The notes below the pieces were generated by a model. It was not told the DNA's origin. It made no database searches and saw nothing but the letters and a program-made list of their open reading frames with translations. A DNA stretch of 64,000 bases from an uncultured Clostridia bacterium (GTDB lineage Bacteria > Bacillota > Clostridia > Oscillospirales > Oscillospiraceae): NCBI GenBank assembly GCA_946531435.1, contig CAMNAO010000002.1, forward strand, positions 1 to 64,000, in the 5' to 3' direction. Below, one piece after another: positions 41,438-50,800 of this stretch. The translations under genes were made by a program, and so were the position numbers. Each line of letters begins with the position of its first letter. The stretch's first letter is position 1.

Positions 41438-44053
41438 TTACCCCAAGTTGCTGAGGCTGTGCTTCAGATTCTCGATGAGAGCGGTCATGCGGAGGATCTT
41501 GTCCTTTTCCGCGTCCACCACGTTCTTGGGGGCCCGGGAGGTGAACTTCTCGTTCTTCAGCATGTTTTCGCTGCGGGCTTTCTCACTTTCGGCTTTTGCC
41601 AGCTCCTTTTCAAGGCGCTGCCGCTCCTTGTCCAGGTCCACCAGCTCACTGAGGGCCATGTAAAGCCGGGCCTTGTCGGTGGCGATGACCACCATGCCCT
41701 GGGTATCCGCCGGGGCCTTATCGGTGACGGTGATCTCCCCGGTGTAGGCCAGGCGGCTGAGAAGGGCCCTGGAGCCCTGGAAGATGGCGGTGTCCTCGGC
41801 GGCCACGGTGAGGCTGGGACGCTTGTTCGCGGGCACGTTCATCTCGGCCCGGCGGGCACGGATGGCCTTGATGACCTCGATCACCTGACCGAACTCCTCA
41901 CCCTCGGGGAAGGCCAGGGCCTCCTGCTGGGTGGGATAGGGGGCTACCATCAGGGCCTCGCCCTCGTGGGGCAGGGCCTGCCAGATCTCTTCGGTGATGA
42001 AGGGCATGAAGGGGTGCAGCAGCTCCAGGATCCGGGTCAGGGTGTAGAGCAGGACCCGCTGGGCATTCTCCTTGGCCTCCTCATCGTCGCCCGTGAGGCG
42101 GGCCTTGGTGAGCTCGATATACCAGTCGCAGAAGCTGTCCCAGATGAAGTCATAGAGCTTGGTGGCGGCGACGCCCAGCTCATAGCGCTCCAGGTTCTCC
42201 GTCACCTCTCCGATGAGGGAGTTCAGGCGGCCCAGGATCCACTTGTCCTCGGGCTCCAGCTTCTGGGGCAGGCGGTTGTCCTCGATGGTGAGGTTCATCA
42301 TCACGAAGCGGCTGGCGTTCCAGATCTTGTTGGCGAAGTTCCGCATGGCCTCGCAGCGCTCCGGGAAGAAGCGCATGTCGTTTCCGGGGCTGTTGCCGGT
42401 GATGATATTGAAGCGCAGGGCGTCGGCGCCGTAGGTGTTGATGACCTCGATGGGATCCACGCCGTTGCCGGCGGATTTGGACATCTTCTTGCCCTGGGGA
42501 TCCCGGATAAGGCCGTGGATCAGCACCTTCCGGAAGGGGACCTGCTTTGTATGCTCCATGCCGGAGAAGATCATGCGGGCCACCCAGAAGAAGATGATGT
42601 CGTAGCCCGTCACCAGCACGTCGGTGGGGTAGAAGTACTTGAGGTCCTCGGTCTCCTCGGGCCAGCCCAGGGTGGAGAAGGGCCAGAGGGCGGAACTAAA
42701 CCAGGTGTCCAGCACGTCGGGATCCCGGTGGATCCGCTTGGAGCGGCACTTTTCGCACTCGCAGGGGTCCTCCCGGGTGACGGTCATGTGGCCGCAGTCG
42801 TCGCAGTACCAGACGGGGATCTGGTGGCCCCACCAGAGCTGACGGGAGATGCACCAATCCCGGACGCTGTGCATCCAGTTGAGGTAGGTCTTGCTGAAAC
42901 GGTCGGGGATGAACTGGATCTCACCGTCCTCCACCACCCGGATGGCCTCCTTGGCCAGGGGCTCCATCTTTACGAACCACTGGTCAGAGGCCAGGGGCTC
43001 CACGTCGTTGTGGCAGCGGTAGCAGGTGCCCACGTTGTGCTTGATGGGCTCCACCGAGAGAAGATAGCCCTGCTCCTCCAGGTCCTTCACAATGACCTTG
43101 CGGGCCTCATAGCGGTCCATGCCGTCGTATTTATAGCCGCCGGTGACCTTGCCCTCGCCGTCCAGCATCAGGTACTGGGGGAGGTCATGCCGCAGACCCA
43201 CCTCAAAGTCGTTGGGGTCGTGGCAGGGGGTGATCTTCACGCAGCCGGTGCCGAACTCCATGTCGGCATGCTCGTCCCCCACGATGGGGATCTCCCGGCC
43301 AACAAGAGGCAGGGTGACGGTTTTGCCGATGAGGTGCTTGTAGCGGGGATCCTCGGGGTTCACCGCCACGGCGGAGTCGCCCAGCAGGGTCTCGGGACGG
43401 GTGGTGGCTACCTCCAGATAGCCCGTGCCGTCGGTGAGGGGATAGCGGATGTGCCAGAAATTGCCGTCCTTCTCCACATACTCCACCTCGGCGTCCGAAA
43501 GGGCGGTGGTGCAGTTGGGGCACCAGTTGATGATCCGCTTGCCCTTGTAGATGAGGCCCTTTTCATAGAGGGAGACGAAGGTCTCCCGCACGGCCTTGGC
43601 GCACTGGTCGTCCATGGTGAAGCGCTGCCGGTCCCAGTCACAGGAGGAGCCCAGGGTCTTGAGCTGTTCCACAATGCGGTTGCCGTAGCGGTTCTTCCAG
43701 TCCCAGACCTTTTCCAGGAATTTTTCACGGCCCAGGTCGAAGCGGGTGAGGCCCTGCTTTCTCAGCTCCTCCTCCACCTTGATCTGGGTGGCGATGCCCG
43801 CGTGGTCCACGCCGGGCAGCCACAGGGCGGCGTAACCGCTCATCCGCTTCCAGCGGATCAGCACGTCCTGGATGGTCTCGTCAAAGGCGTGGCCCAGATG
43901 GAGCTGGCCGGTGACGTTCGGGGGCGGGATCACAATGGTGAAGGGCGTCTTTTCCGGGTCGCGCTCCGCATGGAACCAGCCGCCCTTCATCCACATGTCA
44001 TAGATTTTGCTCTCCACCGATTTGGGATCATAGATCTTGGGGAGTTCTTTCAT
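41438..44053 (-). CDS. valS: Valyl-tRNA synthetase
   Basis: Class I synthetase of 871 residues charging tRNA-Val. HIGH is HLGH at residues 52-55 ([17 protein letters not shown]), and KMSKS is [14 protein letters not shown] around residue 523. An editing (CP1) domain with [28 protein letters not shown], described in part, removes Thr-tRNA-Val. The C-terminal coiled coil ([21 protein letters not shown]) is the valine-specific tRNA clamp. The start [12 protein letters not shown] is set by CAGGAGGATAC. The longer frame to 44590 runs through the T-box leader and is not coding. Confidence 0.98.
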   Translation of the reverse strand: MKELPKIYDPKSVESKIYDMWMKGGWFHAERDPEKTPFTIVIPPPNVTGQLHLGHAFDETIQDVLIRWKRMSGYAALWLPGVDHAGIATQIKVEEELRKQGLTRFDLGREKFLEKVWDWKNRYGNRIVEQLKTLGSSCDWDRQRFTMDDQCAKAVRETFVSLYEKGLIYKGKRIINWCPNCTTALSDAEVEYVEKDGNFWHIRYPLTDGTGYLEVATTRPETLLGDSAVAVNPEDPRYKHLIGKTVTLPLVGREIPIVGDEHADMEFGTGCVKITPCHDPNDFEVGLRHDLPQYLMLDGEGKVTGGYKYDGMDRYEARKVIVKDLEEQGYLLSVEPIKHNVGTCYRCHNDVEPLASDQWFVKMEPLAKEAIRVVEDGEIQFIPDRFSKTYLNWMHSVRDWCISRQLWWGHQIPVWYCDDCGHMTVTREDPCECEKCRSKRIHRDPDVLDTWFSSALWPFSTLGWPEETEDLKYFYPTDVLVTGYDIIFFWVARMIFSGMEHTKQVPFRKVLIHGLIRDPQGKKMSKSAGNGVDPIEVINTYGADALRFNIITGNSPGNDMRFFPERCEAMRNFANKIWNASRFVMMNLTIEDNRLPQKLEPEDKWILGRLNSLIGEVTENLERYELGVAATKLYDFIWDSFCDWYIELTKARLTGDDEEAKENAQRVLLYTLTRILELLHPFMPFITEEIWQALPHEGEALMVAPYPTQQEALAFPEGEEFGQVIEVIKAIRARRAEMNVPANKRPSLTVAAEDTAIFQGSRALLSRLAYTGEITVTDKAPADTQGMVVIATDKARLYMALSELVDLDKERQRLEKELAKAESEKARSENMLKNEKFTSRAPKNVVDAEKDKILRMTALIENLKHSLSNLG

Positions 44054-44079
44054 GTTGTATCCTCCTGATAATATAAAAA

Positions 44080-44294
44080 GGACGCGCCCCGACAGGGCGC
44101 GTCCTGACGCGCGGTACCACCTGAATTCCGCTTTCGCGGCACTTTGGCCCGGTAACGGGGGCTGACGCCGTCTCCTACCTGTCAGAGACGGAGCTCCGGG
44201 GCGACCTTCCTCCGATTCCGGGCAGGGACTTGCAGCGACCGTCCCCTCTCTTGAGCCCATCCGCGGGGTACTCCTCCCCATCAAAGCCGATAAC
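44080..44294 (-). promoter_or_regulatory. T-box riboswitch of valS
   Basis: The leader carries the T-box AGGTGGTACCGCG (minus strand 44122-44110), whose UGGN pairs with the acceptor end of uncharged tRNA. Immediately after it is a terminator with stem GGACGCGCCC/GGGGCGCGTCC (44104-44080) and a T-run. Upstream Stem I sequences occupy about 44290-44200, with GGAGTACCC as a possible specifier region, though the exact GUN codon was not resolved by eye. Uncharged tRNA-Val should favour the antiterminator and raise valS expression. Confidence 0.92.
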
Positions 44295-44300
44295 AGAGGA

Positions 44301-44329
44301 AGTATATCGGAAAAAGACCCGCTTGTCAA
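44301..44329 (-). promoter_or_regulatory. Promoter of the valS leader
   Basis: Minus-strand TTGACA (44329-44324) and TATACT (44306-44301) are 17 bases apart, just upstream of the T-box leader. Confidence 0.85.
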
Positions 44330-44383
44330 GGCTTTTCGCGGCATCATGAGAACAGTATGGGAAGACCTATGATCGGGCATTGC

Positions 44384-44412
44384 TTGACCGAAGCTCTCAT
44401 AAATGATATGAT
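44384..44412 (+). promoter_or_regulatory. Promoter of the 302-residue lipoprotein gene
   Basis: TTGACC and TATGAT (44407-44412) are 17 bases apart, 34 bases before the start codon. Confidence 0.7.
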
Positions 44413-44446
44413 ATTTTAAACTGCATTCCCATCCAAGGAGGAGCGT

Positions 44447-45355
44447 ATGATGAGGAAAACAGCGCTGCTTTTGGCGATTCTTTTCCTTGCTGCCATCTCG
44501 GCGTGCGGCGGCGATGCCCCGGCAGTAATAGAACAGACAAACGCCTTTCACCAGGATTTCGGATCTATGGAAAAGGTGGAGGAATTTCAAAATGCCGCGG
44601 GGGAACCGGTCCGCATCTACACCGATGGGAAGTACAACTACTCCGTCGGGGAGAATCGCGGAGAGGCCTTTCTTGTGTCGGCGTCCCCCTCAACCATGAC
44701 GGATATTGAGGAGGCTTATGGGCGAGATCCTGACGCTGTGATTCCGCAAGGAGACGCGGATCAGCGCATGCGGGAGATCCTGCTTGCCTACTTTCCGGAA
44801 TATGACACGGCACAGCTGAGGGTGGAGTGCAATGAGACAAGGAACCATTTGGATTGGTTCTCCTATCTCATCCAGGAGTATGACGGGATCAATCGGGTAA
44901 ACATCGCGGCGGTGTCCCTTGCTTTTGACGGCACCTGCACCCTTGTAACCGGCACTCACAACTCCCCGGAGATTTTTGCGGGATCGGACCGCTTCAGCGT
45001 AGAGGAGATCCGAGGAATCGTATTTGAGTATGTGACCCTCAACAAGACGGAAATCCAGAGGGAATATCTCACGCCGGGCAGGGATACGGACGGTCCCTTC
45101 TACGATGGACAAGGGAAGGAGATGCCTCCCTTTGCTTTCCTCATGGAGACACCGGAGGATATGCTGGATGTGGAGATCGTGAAGCTCATCAAGGGCGATA
45201 AACCATGCTGGGAGATGTCCTTTGCCGTGCATGACACCTGGGAGCAGGCTGATCCCTTTTTCAGCGGCATTCTCCCCTGGATCACCGTCTATGTTGACGC
45301 CATGACGGGGGAGGTCCTCTCTTACACGACCACGGACCATTCTCTCAGCCAGTAA
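44447..45355 (+). CDS. Lipoprotein of unknown function
   Basis: Not recognised as a named family. The signal peptide ends at lipobox ISAC (Cys20 from the first of two adjacent Met codons), followed by GGD. The mature 280 residues are acidic. They contain [23 protein letters not shown] at the end, which resembles the closing strand of PepSY-like domains (Y-V-D-A-x-T-G-E-V). An earlier copy may lie around [30 protein letters not shown] precedes the start. It has its own promoter and is divergent from valS. A role in binding or inhibiting an envelope enzyme would fit PepSY proteins but is speculative. Confidence 0.75.
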   Translation: MMRKTALLLAILFLAAISACGGDAPAVIEQTNAFHQDFGSMEKVEEFQNAAGEPVRIYTDGKYNYSVGENRGEAFLVSASPSTMTDIEEAYGRDPDAVIPQGDADQRMREILLAYFPEYDTAQLRVECNETRNHLDWFSYLIQEYDGINRVNIAAVSLAFDGTCTLVTGTHNSPEIFAGSDRFSVEEIRGIVFEYVTLNKTEIQREYLTPGRDTDGPFYDGQGKEMPPFAFLMETPEDMLDVEIVKLIKGDKPCWEMSFAVHDTWEQADPFFSGILPWITVYVDAMTGEVLSYTTTDHSLSQ

Positions 45356-45413
45356 GGGGATTGCGATGCCTCCATCACTGGCGCGGCGTGTGCTCATCAA
45401 ATGGTGAGATCGT

Positions 45414-45440
45414 AGGGGGAGGGGCTTTGCCCCTCCCGCT
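45414..45440. repeat. Repeat fragment E (left hairpin module of the B/C family)
   Basis: GTAGGGGGAGGGGC-TTT-GCCCCTCCCGC matches the left hairpin of elements B and C. It lies between two convergent genes, three bases beyond the stop of the minus-strand gene. The other modules are absent. It may now act as their terminator. Confidence 0.7.
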
Positions 45441-45443
45441 CCG

Positions 45444-46598
45444 TCATGCCTGCGTCTTCGTTTTGGGAAGGGAGCCTGACTCCTCCAAGGCCTCCGCCGA
45501 TTCTTCGATTTCTTCCGCGTCTTCCGGCTCCTCCGGCCACTGGGAGGCCAGAAGCTCCTCGGGCCTGGCCTGGGGCAGGTCCGTGAAGGACACCTGCTCC
45601 ATAATGCCGATGCCGCCCATGGGATCTACACCGGGCAGCTCCAGGCTCACGTCGGAGTGGGATACCAGGGTGCTGCACCGCAGCTTCAGGCGTTTCAAAA
45701 GGGCGGTCAGGATCCGGGGACCCGAGGACTGCTCATAGTCCTTTACCCAACTGTGGGTAACGGCATAGTCCCCGACGGAAAAACGGATCCGCCCGTCATA
45801 AAAGGTTTTGGTGTTGGGGTGGATGAAGGTCTCCTCCCGGCTGACGGCGCACTCCCCGCTTCCGTCCAGAAGCACCTCCCGGTCCCTGGCAAGGTAGAGA
45901 AGCGTTGCCCGCGCCTCCTCCGAGGCGCGAAGCTTCAGATCCAGGGAGATGGCGGTATAGTCGCCGATGATGGCGCGGCAGAGGTACCAGTGATCCGCCA
46001 CGGAGCCAATGTCCCCATTGGTCCAGAAATGATCGATGACCGCGTCCCCCGAGAGGGGGCGCTGCCCGTCTTTTAAGCGTAGGGTGGACTCCGCATCCCC
46101 CCGGGGGACGGGAACCATCCAGCCGAAGAAGGTCCGCCCGCCGTCCGGCGAGAAGACGCCGGAGCCGGGCCGCCAGGGACCCGGGCGTGGCCGGATGAAA
46201 GAATTAAATTCCACCTGGTCATCCACATAGTAGACCTCATAGCCGCCCTCTGCCATCCGTAAGTAGCTGCCGCTGACGTTCACCGAGCAATACTCCCGGG
46301 AGGCGGCAATGGCTCTCCCACTGCCCTCGGAGAAGCTGCGATGAATTCCGGTGCCGTCGGGCAGGGTGATGTCAATGCTGACGGTGGGGTTGGAGGGCAG
46401 CAGACTGACCTGCTGACGGCGGGTGGAAAATCGCAGGGTAACCCGTATGCCGCCCTCATAAAGGGCATTCACGGTCCAGCGCTCATATCCGCGCCGCTGG
46501 GGCTCCGTCCTCAGTCCGTTTTCCCAGGGGGCCGGCTCCCGGTTGAGACCCAGAGTGACCGGGTCGACCTCCTGAAAACCTGGCAATGAATGGTTCAC
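45444..46598 (-). CDS. AttH/CrtC-like lipocalin-fold protein, putative
   Basis: A 384-residue protein without a signal peptide. The middle contains AVIDHFWTNGDIGSVADHWYLCRAIIGDYTAISLDL, resembling the DHxW motif of the AttH/carotenoid 1,2-hydratase (CrtC) two-lipocalin family. Beta-strand-rich sequence precedes it (RVTLRFSTRRQQVSLLP, FFGWMVPVPRGDAESTL). The C-terminal 45 residues are a highly acidic tail. No carotenoid genes are nearby, so hydratase activity is not implied. A lipid- or terpenoid-binding function is the most that can be suggested. It has its own strong promoter. Confidence 0.6.
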   Translation of the reverse strand: MNHSLPGFQEVDPVTLGLNREPAPWENGLRTEPQRRGYERWTVNALYEGGIRVTLRFSTRRQQVSLLPSNPTVSIDITLPDGTGIHRSFSEGSGRAIAASREYCSVNVSGSYLRMAEGGYEVYYVDDQVEFNSFIRPRPGPWRPGSGVFSPDGGRTFFGWMVPVPRGDAESTLRLKDGQRPLSGDAVIDHFWTNGDIGSVADHWYLCRAIIGDYTAISLDLKLRASEEARATLLYLARDREVLLDGSGECAVSREETFIHPNTKTFYDGRIRFSVGDYAVTHSWVKDYEQSSGPRILTALLKRLKLRCSTLVSHSDVSLELPGVDPMGGIGIMEQVSFTDLPQARPEELLASQWPEEPEDAEEIEESAEALEESGSLPKTKTQA

Positions 46599-46683
46599 GT
46601 TATCGCTCCTTTACAGTTTTGGGCTGAAAAGTTCAAAATTTAGCCCGAAGATCCGATTATTTGATACCCATTTTGCAATTCGG

Positions 46684-46712
46684 ATTATATCAGCATTCTA
46701 CGCCCTATGCAA
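46684..46712 (-). promoter_or_regulatory. Promoter of the AttH/CrtC-like gene
   Basis: Minus-strand TTGCAT (46712-46707) and a perfect TATAAT (46689-46684) are 17 bases apart. A small GGGCT/AGCCC hairpin lies in the leader at 46621-46646. Confidence 0.75.
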
Positions 46713-46856
46713 GAAGAAAACGGTCGAATTCTGTAAAAACCGGGTTAAAAATGAAAAAATCGACCTTAAAGTGGGAGAGAATTTTTCAATTACAGCGGTA
46801 TTTGGCTGTGAAGTGGGTGCAACTGCCCGTGCGGCAGTAATCCGACAGAATACGTC
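46713..46856. other. Intergenic stretch without a recognised gene
   Basis: The AT-rich core of the 351-base gap between divergent genes. Apart from the two promoters, nothing recognisable was seen. Confidence 0.5.
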
Positions 46857-46884
46857 TGGACATCCGCGAAGGTCGTGCTATAAT
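46857..46884 (+). promoter_or_regulatory. Promoter of the metallophosphatase gene
   Basis: TGGACA and a perfect TATAAT (46879-46884) are 16 bases apart, 66 bases before the start codon. Confidence 0.65.
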
Positions 46885-46949
46885 ACCCGGTGTGGAAGGG
46901 ACCGTCGGTGGATGATCCCCCAATGAGACCTAAAAAACGGGAGGGCCTT

Positions 46950-47639
46950 ATGACTTACGTGATGGGTGATATTCACGGCTGCTATGAGCAGTATGCTGCC
47001 ATGCTGAAGGAGATCCGCTTTTCCGATGAGGATATGCTCTATGTGATCGGCGATGTGATCGACCGGGGACAGCGCTCTATAGATGTGCTGACGGATATGA
47101 GTATGCGGGCCAACGTCTTTCCCATCCTGGGCAATCACGAATTCATGGCGCTGCACCTCTTGAGCAAGCTCCCCGCCGACGGCAGCGGGATGGAGAACGT
47201 GGAGCCGGAGGATATCGCAGCCTTCAGAAAATGGATGGCGGAGGGCGGCTCCGACACCATAGAGGGCTTCTTGAAGCTGGGACCGGAGGAGCGGGAGGCC
47301 ATTCTGGATTATCTGGAGGAATTCTCCGCTTATGAGGAGATCACGGTCCGGGGCAGGGAGTATGTGCTGGTCCACGCCAATCTCAAAAACTTTGACCCCG
47401 AAAAACCCATGGATGATTATGAGTTGGGTGAGCTTATCACCGGCCGCGTGGATTATACCCGCCGCTACTTCCCGAAGGCCACCCTCATTACGGGCCACAT
47501 GCCCACCTTCCTGATCGATGAGCGTTACCGGGGCAGGATCTGGAGGGGCAACGGCCACATCGCCCTGGACTGCGGCGCCGGCTTCGGTGAGCCTCTCGGC
47601 TGCATCTGCCTGGAGACGGGGGAGGAATTCTACGCCTGA
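46950..47639 (+). CDS. Calcineurin-like metallophosphatase (PrpE/ApaH-like)
   Basis: A 229-residue two-metal phosphoesterase. The metal motifs are GDIHGCYEQ (residues about 6-14), VIGDVIDRGQRS, ILGNHEFMAL and VLVHANL, the order of serine/threonine phosphatases and Ap4A hydrolases. In place of the usual LxVHAG the fourth motif ends in HAN, and a later GHMPT gives another His. The start MTYVMGDIHG follows GGGAGGGCC. The longer frame has no ribosome site. Whether it acts on protein, dinucleoside polyphosphate or RNA ends is open. Confidence 0.93.
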   Translation: MTYVMGDIHGCYEQYAAMLKEIRFSDEDMLYVIGDVIDRGQRSIDVLTDMSMRANVFPILGNHEFMALHLLSKLPADGSGMENVEPEDIAAFRKWMAEGGSDTIEGFLKLGPEEREAILDYLEEFSAYEEITVRGREYVLVHANLKNFDPEKPMDDYELGELITGRVDYTRRYFPKATLITGHMPTFLIDERYRGRIWRGNGHIALDCGAGFGEPLGCICLETGEEFYA

Positions 47640-47693
47640 GGCGGTTAAAACCCCGGTGTTTTCCGCCTTCCAGAGATTGGAAGGGGGCCGGAC

Positions 47694-47722
47694 TTGCCAA
47701 AGCAGCCATCTCACAGTATAAT
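47694..47722 (+). promoter_or_regulatory. Promoter of the FnIII/tail-lysozyme gene
   Basis: TTGCCA and a perfect TATAAT (47717-47722) are 17 bases apart. The end of the -10 overlaps the first bases of a long palindrome. Confidence 0.75.
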
Positions 47723-47750
47723 ATCCGCATATCCGAGGATATGCGGATAT
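47721..47750. promoter_or_regulatory. 30-base palindrome over the transcription start; operator or upstream terminator
   Basis: A perfect palindrome of 14-base arms (ATATCCGCATATCC) with a GA centre covers the end of the -10 box and the expected start point. Downstream TTGTTTTTCC also makes it a possible terminator for the phosphatase gene. Both uses may apply. Confidence 0.6.
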
Positions 47751-47814
47751 TTGTTTTTCCTGTATTTGCTGTTTTTCCCCTCCGTCCGGAGGAGGTTTCC
47801 GAAAGGAGCGCGCT

Positions 47815-50800
47815 TTGAAACAGAGAATGCGAATCCTGGCTGTGATTTTCACCGCCCTTCTTGTGATCCTGGCCATCCCCACCGAGGCCCGGGCGGAGAA
47901 CCCGCCGCCGGTCTCCGGACGCTCAGAGGAGACGGAGGTGTTTTTGTATCTGAGGGACACCATCGGCTTGAATGAGGCCGCCGCCTGCGGGATCCTGGCC
48001 AACATCGCCGCGGAGTCGGGCTTTGATCCGGAGGCTCGGGGGGATGTGTCAAACGGAGCGGCAACCAGCTTCGGCCTCTGCCAATGGCATTTGGACCGCT
48101 GGGATCAGCTGAAGGATTACTGTAAGGCCTACGGACTGCGGGAGGACAGCCTTTACGGTCAGCTTTCCTACATAAAAACAGAGCTTGAGTATTATTACAC
48201 GTCTTTGGCGCAGGAGCTGAAGCAGGTCAGCAACACCGCCGACGGCGCCTATGACGCCGGGTATCTCTGGTGCTATTACTATGAAAACCCCTACAACAGG
48301 GAGGCAAAGGCGGTTGCCCGTGGCTCCAATGCGGCCACGACCTATTGGACGGTATATCAGCCGGTGGATGAAAGTGCGGGGAAAGTCAGCTTCACGGAGG
48401 AGGACGCCTACGGCTATTACCAGGTGATCCAGTCCGCCCCGGCCCGGACCTATCCCTCTTTGGCGGATAACGCCAAGGGCACCGTGGCGGAGGGGACCCT
48501 GCTCTATATGGCTGCCCGCTGTGTCAATGACGCCGGCGAGGTCTTTTACCGGGCCTCCAGCGGGGAATGGAGCGGCACCTATCTCTCCGCTGATGTCCTG
48601 ACCCCTGTGGAGGAGGTGGAGGACCGGCTGACGGCGTCCGAGGTGAGCTATCCCACCCGGCTGGTGATCGGCAGCGCCTTCACCGTGTCCGGCAGCTTCC
48701 GCTCAACGATCTCGGGCATCAATTACGCCTCCGTGACCATCCTGGATGAGGAGGGGAAGGAGACCGGCGTTGGAAAATCGGTGAATCTCAATCGGATGGA
48801 GTACAGCCTGCTCAGTCTGGACTCCGCCGTCAAGTTCGGCAGTATTCCTTCGCCCGGGACCTATGTCTATCGGGTGGAGGTGCGCAACGCCTCTGAGACC
48901 TATCTTTTGGAGCAGGAGTTTACCGTGGTGCCGGTGGTCAGTCTCACCATCTCCTTTGATCCACAGGGCGGCAGCTGCGGCACAGGGGAGAAGCTTGTGG
49001 AATCCGGCGGCCCCTGCGGAACGCTGCCCACCCCCTCCAGGGAGGGGTACGTCTTTACCGGCTGGTACACTGCCGCCTCCGGCGGCAGCCAGGTCACGGA
49101 GCGGACCAAGCTCACCGGGGAGGAGGATCTGACCCTTTACGCCCACTGGTCCATTCCCGCCCCGGAGGAGCTGGGCGCGGAATCCATGCCGGACGGGAGC
49201 GTTCATTTGACATGGAAGGCTTCCGCCAATGCGGAGAGCTATGTCATCTATTATCGCAATGCGGGCTATACCGCGTGGAATGAGTACGCCGTTGTCACGG
49301 GCCTCAGCGCCGATGCAACGGGGCTTCCCAATGCCGCGGAGTATGAATTCTCTCTCAGGGCTGCCCGCGACAGCGGCAGCCAGCGGGAACTCAGCGCCGG
49401 GCGGAGCAACATTGCTCAGGCGGTGGTACTGACCACGCCTGCGGTCCCGACGATCCTTCAGGCGGCCCATGGCCCCGACGGCGTCACCGTCACCTGGTCC
49501 GGCGGGGAGGGGGCTACCGGCTTCCTCCTGGAGTATGCCGCGAATGACGGGGCCTGGGAGAGCGTCAGCGGCCTTACCGGCAGCGCTTACAGCCTTTCCG
49601 GGCTGGATGATTTATTGAGCTATCGTTTCCGCCTCCGGGCGGTCAGCGCCTACGGCGGCCTCAGCCGGGAGAGCGAATTCAGTCCGGTGCTGGAGCTGGG
49701 TCCAAAGACCATTGCGCCCTCCCCCAAGAATGTGGAGGCCGGCGCCGGCGACGGATCGCGGATCCTTCTCAATTGGGAGAGCTCCGGCGCGGAGCGTTAT
49801 CAGGTTTACTACCGGGAGCAGGGGGAGAACGCCTGGATCCGGGGGCCTGAGGTAAAGGAGACCACGGCCGCGGTTGCGGGGCTGAAGGACCGCACTGTCT
49901 ATGAGTTTACGGTTTCCGGCGTCACCGGGATCAACGGGGTTCCAACGGAAGCTGGGACCACCAGCCAAATCGCCTCTGCCGCCGTGTTCCGTGCCCCCAA
50001 CGCCCCCGGCGGACTGACCGCCCGGCGGGAGAGCGGGAGCATCCGCGTGCAGTGGAACGGTTTGGAGGACGCGGTGTCCTATGAGCTGGAGTATCGGGTC
50101 AATGACGGGGATTGGAAGCAAGTCCCTGAGCTTGGGGAGCCCGGATACCTGCTGTCCGACGCGAAGGAGGCCAACACCTACCGTTTCCGTGTTCGGGGCC
50201 TGGGGTCCTTCAGCGGATATACCAAAGCCGGTGGGTTCAGCGATGAGGTCCGGGTGGAGGCGAAGCCGGTGGCTTCCGCTCCCGGCGGCGTCAGCGCGAG
50301 CTCCCAGCCTGACGGCAGCGTTGCCATTACCTGGCGTTCAATAGAGCGGGCAGACGGCTACCGGGTGAGTTATCGTGAGGTCTCTGATGAGGGCTCCGGA
50401 TCCGGCGAATGGCGCGCGCTGGATCCCGTGACGGGTACCGGAGATACCGTGGGCGGGCTTACGCCGCTGCGTAACTACGAGTTCCGCGTGGCCTCCTACA
50501 CCCTGGTGGATGGGAAAAAGACCTACTCCTCCGATTTCAGCGGCGCGGTTTCCGCCCCCAGCCTCCTGGCCCCCGCTGCTCCGGAGCGTCTCACGGTGGA
50601 GCGCTGCGCCGACGGCACCCTGCATCTTCTGTGGACGGCCGCCGAGAATGCCACGGATTATGAGCTCAGCTATCGCCTGGAGAACGGCGAGGAACGGCTT
50701 GTAACGGAGATCGTGTGTCCGGAGTACACGCTGCAGGGCTTGCAGCCTGGTGCCTCGGTGACTCTTCGGGTGTCGTCGGTGGCCCGCGCCTTTGGAGCGG

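Noticed and set aside
41459..44068. An 869-codon open frame on the plus strand
   Set aside because: Antisense shadow of valS. The composition is Gly/His/Val-rich without motifs.
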